A stretch of DNA of 64,000 bases from Clostridia bacterium (GTDB lineage Bacteria > Bacillota > Clostridia > Oscillospirales > Acutalibacteraceae). Position numbers and translations under genes: made by a program. Location of the stretch: positions 310,001 through 374,000 of the forward strand of contig JAGADF010000009.1 of NCBI GenBank assembly GCA_017613735.1, in the 5' to 3' direction. Below the pieces are notes generated by a model. It worked only from the letters and a program-made list of their open reading frames with translations. It was not told the origin of the DNA and did not search any database. Shown one piece after another: positions 33,115-41,040 of the stretch. Numbering within the stretch: the stretch's first letter is position 1; the number at the start of each line of letters is the position of its first letter.

Positions 33115-35604
33115 TCAGAAAATATTGTTTCCCGTGGCTTCGCTTTCGGAGATTACCTCGTTTTCGGCTTCCTCGGCGGCTTCATAAGAACCCTGATAGC
33201 CGTTGTCATCATTTGAAAGAGCGTTCATTTCCATCCACTGCTGTTTGGAAATAAGCACCTTTCTGGGTTTACTGCCCTCATAGGGGCCAACTATATTTCT
33301 CGCCTCAAGCTCGTCCACAATTCTCGCAGCTCTTGCATAACCGAGCTTTAACTTGCGCTGAAGAAGCGTTGTAGAAGCCATCTGCGCTTCAACTACAACC
33401 TCAATAGCCTTCGGAAGCATTTCGTCAGCTTCGGAATCGTCGGAATCCGTATCAACGGTCTTTTTCTTGTCCTTTGAAGCGGCAAGACGTTCCATTTCCT
33501 GATTAACCTCATCGTCGTATGAGCTTTCGCCCTGCTTTTTGATAAAGTTAACTACATCTTCAACCTCTTTATCGGAAACAAATGCGCCCTGAACACGCAC
33601 GGGTTTAATCGCGCTGATTGGATTATAAAGCAAATCACCCTTGCCAAGAAGCTTTTCGGCACCGCCCTCATCAAGCATAATTCTTGATTCGACGTTTGAT
33701 TTAACCGTAAGCGCAATTCTTGAAGGAATATTCGATTTGATAACGCCTGTAATTACGTCAACGGACGGTCTCTGCGTAGCAATAACAAGATGCATGCCCG
33801 CGGCGCGCGCCATCTGAGCAAGACGGCAAACCGAATCCTCGACCTCGGTCGGAGCCGCCATCATAAGGTCAGAGAACTCATCGATGAATATAACAACCTG
33901 AGGCATTTTTTCTTCGCCGAGAGGTTCGCATACGCTGTTATAACCAGCGATGTCCCTGACTCCCTTTTCGGCAAATTTAGCATATCTTTTAAGCATTTCC
34001 GTAACTGCCCAGGCAAGCGCGCCGGCAGCCTTATTCGGATTGGATACTACGGGGACAAGCAGATGAGGAATACCGTTATACTTAATAAATTCAACCTGTT
34101 TCGGGTCAATAAGAATAAGCTTTACTTCGTCCGGAGTGGCGTTATAAAGAATGCTTATAATCATTGTATTCAGGCAGATTGATTTACCGGAACCGGTAGT
34201 TCCCGCAACAAGAAGATGAGGCATTTTCTGTAAATCGGCATAAACAATTCCGCCGGTTATGTCCTTACCGAGAGCAATATTCAGCTTTGAATCGGCGTTA
34301 CGGAAATCATCAGTGTCAATTATCTCGCGAAGAGATACGCCCGCTCTTGTTCTGTTCGGAACCTCAATGCCGACGGCGGGTTTATTCGGAATAGGCGCTT
34401 CGATTCTAACGCCCGAAGCCGCAAGATTAAGCGCTATGTCATCGGCAAGATTCGTAATCTTTGAAATCTTAACGCCTGCGGCGGGCTGAATCTCATACCG
34501 CGTAACAGACGGACCGCGGCTTAAACCGACTATCTTTGTTTCAACGCCGAACGAACGAAGGGTTTCAACAAGCTTTTCGGCATTGGCTTTAAGCTCGGCT
34601 TCGTTAAGAATACCGTCTGAACCGCTTCCTTTTTTAAGACAGCTGATAGGCGGAAAAACATAGTCTTTTTTCTTTTCGTTTGAATTTTTTTCGACCTCTT
34701 CGGCAAATTCCTTTTCGGATTTTTTCGCTTCTTCGGCTTTGGCCTTTTTCTCCTCTGCGGCGTTGGTCTTTTTAATTATATCGTCAATGACAGCCGAAGG
34801 CGAAACCGTTTCGGTCACAGCAGGCTGAGCCGCAGAATCCGGAGAAGAGTTCTCGGTTTCTTCAAGAGTCGGAATGTCCTTAACCTTTTTATCGGGAGTA
34901 AGGTCTGTAGCCGGGTCGATAGTATCGATTCTGTTAGCCCTGTCAGCTCTTTCCTCACGTCTTTCGCTGTATTCAACATACTTTTCGTTAGCAAAGTTCT
35001 TTGTCTTTTCAACGGGTTTCCAGAGGCCTTTGAAAAACCTTGCGAGAGTAAGACCCGAAATCAAAAGAGCAAGCGCAAAAATGAGAATTATAACAATTGC
35101 GCCTGCGGCAGCCTTGCTCCAGCCGGTTATAGTCAACATAAGGAATCCGAAAGCCGCGCCTATAACGCCGCTTCCGAGTACGCTTCCGTCATAACGATAT
35201 GTATCATAAGCGTTTCTGACCGCGTCCGTAAATTCAATCTTGCCGTCGCTTGAAAAAATGCTTACAGCCGCAGCGATAAAGAATACAAGAGCAACTGCGC
35301 CGAAAACTCTTAAATTAATCTTTGAAAAGTCCTTTTCCATTGAGCTTATTACCGTTAGATATATTAACAGCAACGGCAGAATAAAAGCGCAGAAACCGAA
35401 TACGCCGAAGATTACTTCACGAAGTATTCCCCAGAGTCCGCCTTCGGGCCCGCCCGGTATTAAGACAATACAAAGAAACAGGACGGACAACGCAAAGAGT
35501 ACGATTGCAAATACTCCCGAATGCGCAGGCGCCTGATTTTTACTGTTATTCTTTTTTGAAGCAGTAGTCCTCTGCCCTTTTGAATTCCTGTTAGCGTTAG
35601 CCAA
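33115..35604 (-). CDS. ftsK: DNA translocase FtsK/SpoIIIE
   Basis: This hexameric motor pumps DNA through the division or sporulation septum. The N-terminal 200 residues hold four or five membrane helices. A charged linker follows, then the motor with Walker A (GTTGSGKS) and Walker B (VIFIDEFSDLM). A C-terminal winged-helix gamma domain (LLQRKLKLGYARAARIVDELE) reads oriented DNA motifs. The best start is TTG at 35604, 8 nt after GGAGG, giving about 829 residues; an in-frame GTG at 35685 lies inside the promoter and is rejected. The same window encodes its possible partner Xer recombinase. Confidence 0.95.
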   Translation of the reverse strand: MANANRNSKGQRTTASKKNNSKNQAPAHSGVFAIVLFALSVLFLCIVLIPGGPEGGLWGILREVIFGVFGFCAFILPLLLIYLTVISSMEKDFSKINLRVFGAVALVFFIAAAVSIFSSDGKIEFTDAVRNAYDTYRYDGSVLGSGVIGAAFGFLMLTITGWSKAAAGAIVIILIFALALLISGLTLARFFKGLWKPVEKTKNFANEKYVEYSERREERADRANRIDTIDPATDLTPDKKVKDIPTLEETENSSPDSAAQPAVTETVSPSAVIDDIIKKTNAAEEKKAKAEEAKKSEKEFAEEVEKNSNEKKKDYVFPPISCLKKGSGSDGILNEAELKANAEKLVETLRSFGVETKIVGLSRGPSVTRYEIQPAAGVKISKITNLADDIALNLAASGVRIEAPIPNKPAVGIEVPNRTRAGVSLREIIDTDDFRNADSKLNIALGKDITGGIVYADLQKMPHLLVAGTTGSGKSICLNTMIISILYNATPDEVKLILIDPKQVEFIKYNGIPHLLVPVVSNPNKAAGALAWAVTEMLKRYAKFAEKGVRDIAGYNSVCEPLGEEKMPQVVIFIDEFSDLMMAAPTEVEDSVCRLAQMARAAGMHLVIATQRPSVDVITGVIKSNIPSRIALTVKSNVESRIMLDEGGAEKLLGKGDLLYNPISAIKPVRVQGAFVSDKEVEDVVNFIKKQGESSYDDEVNQEMERLAASKDKKKTVDTDSDDSEADEMLPKAIEVVVEAQMASTTLLQRKLKLGYARAARIVDELEARNIVGPYEGSKPRKVLISKQQWMEMNALSNDDNGYQGSYEAAEEAENEVISESEATGNNIF

Positions 35605-35675
35605 TTTTCTTTCCTCCGATGTGATAAAAGAATTTATTGTGATAAACTGACTGTGATATTCACGAATTTCAATAT

Positions 35676-35704
35676 ATTGTACCACTTTTTTCCGATAATA
35701 GCAA
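35676..35704 (-). promoter_or_regulatory. Promoter of ftsK
   Basis: TTGCTA (35704-35699) and TACAAT (35681-35676) on the minus strand are 17 bp apart. It is divergent from the acnA promoter. Confidence 0.65.
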
Positions 35705-35754
35705 CATTTTGTTGAAAATTACTTATTTTTAAATAAAATATAATTGATAAAATA

Positions 35755-35783
35755 TTGACAAACCGCCTGATTTGATTTAATAT
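35755..35783 (+). promoter_or_regulatory. Promoter of the acnA-icd-rex-trmL operon
   Basis: TTGACA (35755-35760) and TAATAT (35778-35783) are 17 bp apart. The predicted start site near 35790 is followed at once by a Rex-like inverted repeat. Confidence 0.75.
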
Positions 35784-35792
35784 AAAAAAAGA

Positions 35793-35811
35793 TTGTTAAA
35801 AAGTTAAACAA
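35793..35811 (+). promoter_or_regulatory. Candidate Rex operator at the acnA start site
   Basis: TTGTTAAAAAGTTAAACAA has TTGTT and AACAA ends and resembles the clostridial Rex site TTGTTAA-N4-TTAACAA, but with one extra base. It lies between the -10 box and the ribosome site, ideal for a repressor. The operon contains rex, so autoregulation by the NADH/NAD ratio is plausible. Confidence 0.45.
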
Positions 35812-35827
35812 GTTAGGAGAAATCACT

Positions 35828-37756
35828 ATGGGATTAACAGTTGCCGAAAAAATAATCAAGGCTCACCTCGTTGAAGGCGAAATGATAAAAGGCAGTGAAA
35901 TCGGGCTGAGAATTGACCAGACTCTCACTCAGGACGCGACGGGAACCATGGCTTATCTTGAATTCGAAGCAATGGGAATCGACAGGGTTAAAACCGAACT
36001 TTCGGTCGCATATATCGACCATAATACATTACAAACCGGTTTTGAAAACGCCGACGACCACCGTTTTATTGGTTCGGTTGCGAAAAAAAGAGGGCTTCGT
36101 TTTTCAAGACCCGGCAACGGCATCTGCCATCAGGTTCATCTTGAACGCTTCGGAAAGCCCGGCAAAACCCTTATCGGCTCCGACTCGCACACCCCTACCG
36201 GAGGCGGTATCGGAATGATTGCCATCGGCGCGGGCGGACTTGACGTTGCGGTCGCTATGGGCGGCGGAACGTATTATATTACAATGCCGAAAATTGTAAA
36301 CGTAAAACTTACGGGCTCTTTAAAGCCATTTGTTTCCGCTAAGGACATTATTCTTAAGGTATTACAGATAATGTCCGTCAAGGGCGGCGTAGGAAAGATT
36401 ATTGAATACACCGGCGAAGGCGTCAAAACACTTTCCGTTCCCGAAAGAGCAACGATTACAAATATGGGAGCTGAGCTCGGCGCTACGACATCGGTTTTCC
36501 CGTCGGATGAAATTACAAAGAAGTTTCTCAAAGCTCAGGGAAGAGTCGAGGATTACGTTGAAATCAAAGCCGATAAAGACGCCGAATATGACGAAACAAT
36601 CGAGATTAATCTTGATGAGCTTGAGCCTCTTGCGGCAATGCCTCATATGCCCGACAGAGTTAAAACCGTTAAACAAATCGGTAAAATCAGAATTGACCAG
36701 GTTTGCATTGGCTCGTGCACAAATTCATCCCTGATGGATATGCTGAAGGTTGCGGAAATCCTTAAGGGAAAGACTGTCGCTGCGAATGTAAGCCTTTCAA
36801 TCGCTCCCGGCTCGAAACAGGTTTTGAATATGCTTTCGCTTAACGGCGCTTTATCTTCAATGATTGACGCGGGCGCGCGTATTCTTGAAAGCGCGTGCGG
36901 TCCGTGTATCGGTATGGGTCAGTCGCCTAATTCAAAGGGTATCTCGCTTCGCACATTCAACCGTAATTTTGAAGGCAGAAGCGGAACGGCAGACGCGGGA
37001 ATCTTTCTTGTAAGCCCCGAAACAGCCGCGGTATCGGCTATTACGGGTTATCTTACTGACCCGAGAGAATTCGGCGACAGCCTTAAAATCACAATGCCCC
37101 ACAGGTTTATAATCAACGACAATATGATTGAGCTTCCCGCTTCGCCTAAAGAAGCAGAAAAGCTTGAAATCATCTACGGTCCGAATATTAAGCCGTTCCC
37201 GACAAACGAAAAGCTGCCCGAAACCGTCAGCGCAAAGGTTGCTTTAAAAGTTGGAAATAATATTACAACCGATCATATAATGCCTGCGGGAGCGAAAATT
37301 CTACCTTACCGTTCTAATATTCCGTTCCTTTCTCAGTTCTGTTTCAGACAGTGCGACGAGCATTTTGCAGAACGCTGCAAGAAATTGGGAAAAGGTATTA
37401 TTATAGGCGGCTCAAACTACGGTCAGGGCTCGTCAAGAGAACACGCCGCGCTTGTTCCGCTTTATCTCGGAATAAAAGCGATTATCACAAAATCCTTTGC
37501 GAGAATCCATAAAGCCAATCTCATTAATGCGGGCATACTCCCCTTCACATTTAAAAATGAAAACGATTATGACAGAATTGACGAGGGCGATGAGCTTTCT
37601 CTGGATAACGTAAGAGAAAAAATTGAAAAAGGCGAAACCGTTACGGTTAAGAACCTTACAAAGAACGAAGAATACGTTCTCGAATACGACTATTCCGAAA
37701 GACAGATGAAAATACTGCTTGCGGGCGGTCTTCTCAATTATACAAAAGGAGAATAA
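35828..37756 (+). CDS. acnA: Aconitate hydratase
   Basis: The 642-residue [4Fe-4S] enzyme interconverts citrate and isocitrate. Cluster cysteines are Cys297 (GSCTNSS), Cys357 and Cys360 (ACGPC). SDSHTPTGGG (about residues 118-127) and the C-terminal swivel domain (GGSNYGQGSSREHAA) are intact. Length and pattern match the aconitase of anaerobic Firmicutes rather than the 900-residue AcnA of E. coli. It is followed 2 nt later by icd, giving the oxidative route toward 2-oxoglutarate. An AGGAGA site precedes the ATG. Confidence 0.94.
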   Translation: MGLTVAEKIIKAHLVEGEMIKGSEIGLRIDQTLTQDATGTMAYLEFEAMGIDRVKTELSVAYIDHNTLQTGFENADDHRFIGSVAKKRGLRFSRPGNGICHQVHLERFGKPGKTLIGSDSHTPTGGGIGMIAIGAGGLDVAVAMGGGTYYITMPKIVNVKLTGSLKPFVSAKDIILKVLQIMSVKGGVGKIIEYTGEGVKTLSVPERATITNMGAELGATTSVFPSDEITKKFLKAQGRVEDYVEIKADKDAEYDETIEINLDELEPLAAMPHMPDRVKTVKQIGKIRIDQVCIGSCTNSSLMDMLKVAEILKGKTVAANVSLSIAPGSKQVLNMLSLNGALSSMIDAGARILESACGPCIGMGQSPNSKGISLRTFNRNFEGRSGTADAGIFLVSPETAAVSAITGYLTDPREFGDSLKITMPHRFIINDNMIELPASPKEAEKLEIIYGPNIKPFPTNEKLPETVSAKVALKVGNNITTDHIMPAGAKILPYRSNIPFLSQFCFRQCDEHFAERCKKLGKGIIIGGSNYGQGSSREHAALVPLYLGIKAIITKSFARIHKANLINAGILPFTFKNENDYDRIDEGDELSLDNVREKIEKGETVTVKNLTKNEEYVLEYDYSERQMKILLAGGLLNYTKGE

Positions 37757-37758
37757 TT

Positions 37759-38928
37759 ATGACTGAACAGAACATAAAAACCGCTGTTGAAAAATTTGAA
37801 GCTCTTATTCGAGAGCAATCCGAAAGGAACGAAAGAATCAAGGCTGAAGGCGATTTTATTGACTTTGATAAGCTCGATAAGCTTACAATAGGCGTATGCG
37901 GCGGAGACGGCATTGGCCCGATTATCACAAAAGAAGCCGCAAGAGTACTCGAATATATGCTTGACGACGACGTTAAGGCGGGTAAAATTGATTTTAAAAC
38001 AATCGACGGTTTAACCATTGAAAACAGAATCGCGCATAATAAGGCTATTCCCGACGACGTACTCGAAGAGCTTAAAAAATGTCCCGTAATCCTCAAAGGT
38101 CCGACCACCACGCCTCAGGCGGGCGATGGCAGACCTAATATAGAAAGCGCAAACGTAGCCATGCGTAAAGCTCTTGACCTTTTTGCAAATGTCAGGCCCG
38201 TTAAAATCCCCTCCCAGGGTATCGACTGGACATTTTTCCGTGAGAACACCGAAGGCGCTTATGCTGTTGGCTCAAAAGGCGTTAACGTTGACGACGAGCT
38301 CGCGTTTGACTTCGTAGTAACAACTACCGAAGGAACGCAGAGAATCGCGCGTATGGCTTATGAATACGCAAGAAAAAATCATAAGGACAGAGTTTCAATT
38401 ATCAATAAGGCAAACGTAATCAAAACAACGGACGGCAAATTCCTTAATCTCTGTAAGGAAATCGGCAAAGAATACCCCGAAATCACGACTGACGAATGGT
38501 ATATCGATATAACCACCGCAAAACTTATTGACGAAAAGCGCAGAAAAGATTTCAAAGTATTTGTTCTTCCCAATCTTTACGGCGATATCATTACTGACGA
38601 GGCTGCCGAATTTCAGGGCGGCGTAGGTACCGCAGGCAGCGCAAACCTCGGTAAGAAATACGCTATGTTCGAAGCAATTCACGGCTCGGCTCCGAGAATG
38701 ATTGACGAAGGAAGAGGCAAATACGCAGACCCGTGCTCTATGCTTCGCGCCGCGGTAATGCTTCTTTCTCATATCGGAAAGCAGGAAAAGGCGGACAAGC
38801 TTGAGAGAGCGCTTGATATCTGTATGCTTGAAGAAAAGAAACTTGTAATCACCGGCCGCGATACGGGTTGCACCTGCAGTGAATTCGGCGATTACGTAAT
38901 GGAAACCGTTAAAAAAATCAGTGAATAA
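37759..38928 (+). CDS. icd: Isocitrate dehydrogenase (NAD-type family)
   Basis: The 389-residue member of the isocitrate/isopropylmalate dehydrogenase family has GGDGIGPIITKEA near residue 50. Substrate and metal regions are FRENTEGAY and LYGDIITDEAAEFQGG. Pairing with aconitase makes isocitrate the likely substrate, giving 2-oxoglutarate for glutamate synthesis. Cofactor preference is not proven from sequence. No citrate synthase is in the window. Confidence 0.9.
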   Translation: MTEQNIKTAVEKFEALIREQSERNERIKAEGDFIDFDKLDKLTIGVCGGDGIGPIITKEAARVLEYMLDDDVKAGKIDFKTIDGLTIENRIAHNKAIPDDVLEELKKCPVILKGPTTTPQAGDGRPNIESANVAMRKALDLFANVRPVKIPSQGIDWTFFRENTEGAYAVGSKGVNVDDELAFDFVVTTTEGTQRIARMAYEYARKNHKDRVSIINKANVIKTTDGKFLNLCKEIGKEYPEITTDEWYIDITTAKLIDEKRRKDFKVFVLPNLYGDIITDEAAEFQGGVGTAGSANLGKKYAMFEAIHGSAPRMIDEGRGKYADPCSMLRAAVMLLSHIGKQEKADKLERALDICMLEEKKLVITGRDTGCTCSEFGDYVMETVKKISE

Positions 38929-38941
38929 AGAAGGCTGAAAA

Positions 38942-39577
38942 ATGAAAAAGGCAAATTATATATCACTGCCCGTTATCAAGAGATTACCGAGATATTACAG
39001 ATTTCTTGAAGGATTGAGAAAAAACGGGATTGAAAAAATATCTTCAAACGAGCTTTCAAGACGTATGGGTCTGACCGCCTCACAGATAAGGCAGGATTTA
39101 AACTGCTTCGGCGGATTCGGTCAGCAGGGTTACGGCTATAATATCGAACAGCTTTATACCGAAATAGGAAAGATTCTCGGCGTTGATAAAAATGTTCCGA
39201 CTATTCTTATCGGTGCGGGCAATCTCGGAAGAGCTATTGCAACTCATATGGAATTCAGCGAAAGAGGTTTCGACCTTATAGGCGTGTTCGATAAAAACGA
39301 AGCTCTTGCAGGTCAGATGATTAAAGGCTTACCTATCAGGCATATAAGCGGGCTTTATAATTTCTGCAGAGACAACTCCCCCGCCGTTGCGGTTCTTTGT
39401 ATTCCGGAAGAAAACGCAAAGGAAATTGTTGAGCAGCTTGTAAAGCTCAACGTCAAGGGAATATGGAATTTCACTCACTACAATATTCTCGGTGATTTTC
39501 CGTCCCTTTCGGTTGAAAACGTACACTTAAGCGATTCACTTATGACGCTTTCGTATCAGTTGAATAACAGTAAATAA
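38942..39577 (+). CDS. rex: Redox-sensing transcriptional repressor Rex
   Basis: The 211-residue protein has an N-terminal winged helix (ELSRRMGLTASQIRQDLNCFG). Its C-terminal Rossmann domain has the NAD(H) motif GAGNLGRAIA near residue 92. Rex releases DNA when NADH is high and typically controls fermentation and respiration genes. Here it is the third gene of an operon that begins with NADH-generating steps, and a Rex-like site lies at that operon's promoter. Confidence 0.95.
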   Translation: MKKANYISLPVIKRLPRYYRFLEGLRKNGIEKISSNELSRRMGLTASQIRQDLNCFGGFGQQGYGYNIEQLYTEIGKILGVDKNVPTILIGAGNLGRAIATHMEFSERGFDLIGVFDKNEALAGQMIKGLPIRHISGLYNFCRDNSPAVAVLCIPEENAKEIVEQLVKLNVKGIWNFTHYNILGDFPSLSVENVHLSDSLMTLSYQLNNSK

Positions 39578-39578
39578 T

Positions 39579-40076
39579 ATGACGCTTAATATTGTTCTGG
39601 TAGAGCCTGAAATCCCGCAGAATACGGGTAATATCGCAAGAACCTGCGCGGCTACGGGTTCAAGACTTCACATAATCGAGCCTATGGGCTTTAAAATTGA
39701 CGATAAAAAGTTAAAAAGAGCGGGGCTCGATTACTGGCATCTTCTCGATATTACTTATTATAAAAACCTTGAGGATTTCTTTTCAAGAAACGAGGGCAAT
39801 TTCTATTTCTTCTCAACAAAGGCTAAAAACACCTATGATAAAATAGAATACCCCGATAATTCATATCTGTTCTTCGGAAAAGAGACAAAGGGACTTCCCG
39901 AAGAGCTTTTAAAAGCCAATTCCGACAGATGCGTAAGAATCCCCATGCTTAACGATTCGTCGGCGAGAAGTCTTAACCTTTCAAATTCTGTCGCAATCGG
40001 CGTGTACGAGGTATTAAGACAATGGGATTTCGGCGACCTTTTAAAGGAAGGAAAGCTAACTAAATACGAGTGGTAA
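39579..40076 (+). CDS. trmL: tRNA (cytidine/uridine-34 2'-O) methyltransferase TrmL
   Basis: The 165-residue SPOUT enzyme has the trefoil-knot SAM site (FFGKETKGLPEE, RIPMLNDSSARSLNLSN). It starts with VLVEPEIPQNTGNIART. TrmL methylates the wobble base of tRNA-Leu isoacceptors in E. coli. It begins one base after the rex stop. Membership in a redox operon is a common clostridial arrangement without clear functional logic. Confidence 0.93.
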   Translation: MTLNIVLVEPEIPQNTGNIARTCAATGSRLHIIEPMGFKIDDKKLKRAGLDYWHLLDITYYKNLEDFFSRNEGNFYFFSTKAKNTYDKIEYPDNSYLFFGKETKGLPEELLKANSDRCVRIPMLNDSSARSLNLSNSVAIGVYEVLRQWDFGDLLKEGKLTKYEW

Positions 40077-40078
40077 AA

Positions 40079-40513
40079 ATGAAAGAAAGCAAATTCACTA
40101 AAAGAGAAAAAATAATTGCAATTGTATCCGGCGTGCTGATTATCGGACTTGCCTGCGTAGTTGTTTTTCAGTATTTTACAATAATCAATACTCAAAGGAA
40201 GCTAAGTAAATATTCCGATTCCGTTTCATCCGTCTCCGACGAAGGAAAAATCGTATGGGTAAATCCCGATACAACCGTCGTAGTGCCTGAAAACAATCTT
40301 GCCGACGCTTCGGAAGAAACAAGTTCACAAATAAGCGAAATCAGGGAATACGTGATTAATAAAAACAGTAAAAAAATTCATTCGCCCGAATGCGAATCGG
40401 CTAAACAAACGCTTGATAAGAACAAGGAAACGGTCACCTGGACCGATGAAGAATATCTTAATGCTCTTGACGAAGGATACTCGCCCTGTTCCATTTGCAA
40501 AGCCGGAAGATAA
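40079..40513 (+). CDS. Membrane-anchored protein with Ada-like Cys motif domain
   Basis: The 144-residue protein has an N-terminal anchor helix (about residues 10-31) and a polar linker. The C-terminal module of about 55 residues reads YVINKNSKKIHSPEC ... GYSPCSICK. The three cysteines and the following pattern resemble the metal-binding fold of Ada-type domains often attached to secreted nucleases and lipoproteins. The predicted location is outside the membrane. The ATG at 40079 is used; a GTG at 40070 overlaps trmL. Function is unknown. Confidence 0.65.
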   Translation: MKESKFTKREKIIAIVSGVLIIGLACVVVFQYFTIINTQRKLSKYSDSVSSVSDEGKIVWVNPDTTVVVPENNLADASEETSSQISEIREYVINKNSKKIHSPECESAKQTLDKNKETVTWTDEEYLNALDEGYSPCSICKAGR

Positions 40514-40519
40514 ATGAAA

Positions 40520-40545
40520 AAAGACCGTCGGCAGACGGTCTTTTT
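40520..40545. terminator. Bidirectional terminator after the acnA operon
   Basis: A 7-bp GC-rich stem GACCGTC/GACGGTC (40523-40529 with 40534-40540) and 4-nt loop have A/T runs on both sides. It serves the plus-strand acnA operon and the convergent coat-protein gene. Confidence 0.88.
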
Positions 40546-40547
40546 AT

Positions 40548-41000
40548 TTAGTTATACATTGAGTTTACGGCCATATAGTCATAAATCATTTTACCGTGAT
40601 TCTGTTCTTCCTTCTGAATATGGTTAAGAACGTCTCTTACGCCCGTATTCGTAAATTCAAATACGCTTGTATCATAAAGCGATGAAGCGTGCTTCTCGGT
40701 TGAAAGGACGTCGGTGCATAAATAACAGTCGTTCTTTTTATCCTCTGTTTCAATATTGTTATAGGTTTCGCTGAATGTCGGCAACGGCTCGCTCTGATTG
40801 TTTATCGCGGGTACTTCGCCGTTTTCAATTTTTGTAAGGGTATCAAGATGTTTTTGCTCGTGACCTGCTATCATTGAAAAAAGACCTTTCAGCTGAGGGT
40901 CAACCGCACATTGCGAATGACGATTATATTTGTCAATGCAAAGCTGTTCCTGACCTTTTAAATCCTTAATCAAAGACATTTCTTTTTGTGTTAAACTCAT
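40548..41000 (-). CDS. CotF-like spore coat / ferritin-fold protein
   Basis: The 150-residue four-helix protein has a CotF-type C-terminus (STEKHASSLYDTSVFEF, IQKEEQNHGKMIYDYM). The N-terminal half also resembles ferritin-like coat proteins. Such proteins are found in spore coats or are sporulation-associated. The ATG at 41000 follows GAGGTGATAATA, an excellent site; an ATG at 41048 would overlap the upstream PBP gene. There is no evident separate promoter in the 40-nt gap. Confidence 0.75.
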   Translation of the reverse strand: MSLTQKEMSLIKDLKGQEQLCIDKYNRHSQCAVDPQLKGLFSMIAGHEQKHLDTLTKIENGEVPAINNQSEPLPTFSETYNNIETEDKKNDCYLCTDVLSTEKHASSLYDTSVFEFTNTGVRDVLNHIQKEEQNHGKMIYDYMAVNSMYN

Positions 41001-41040
41001 TATTATCACCTCTGTGCTATTATTTTCCGTTAATTGTAAA

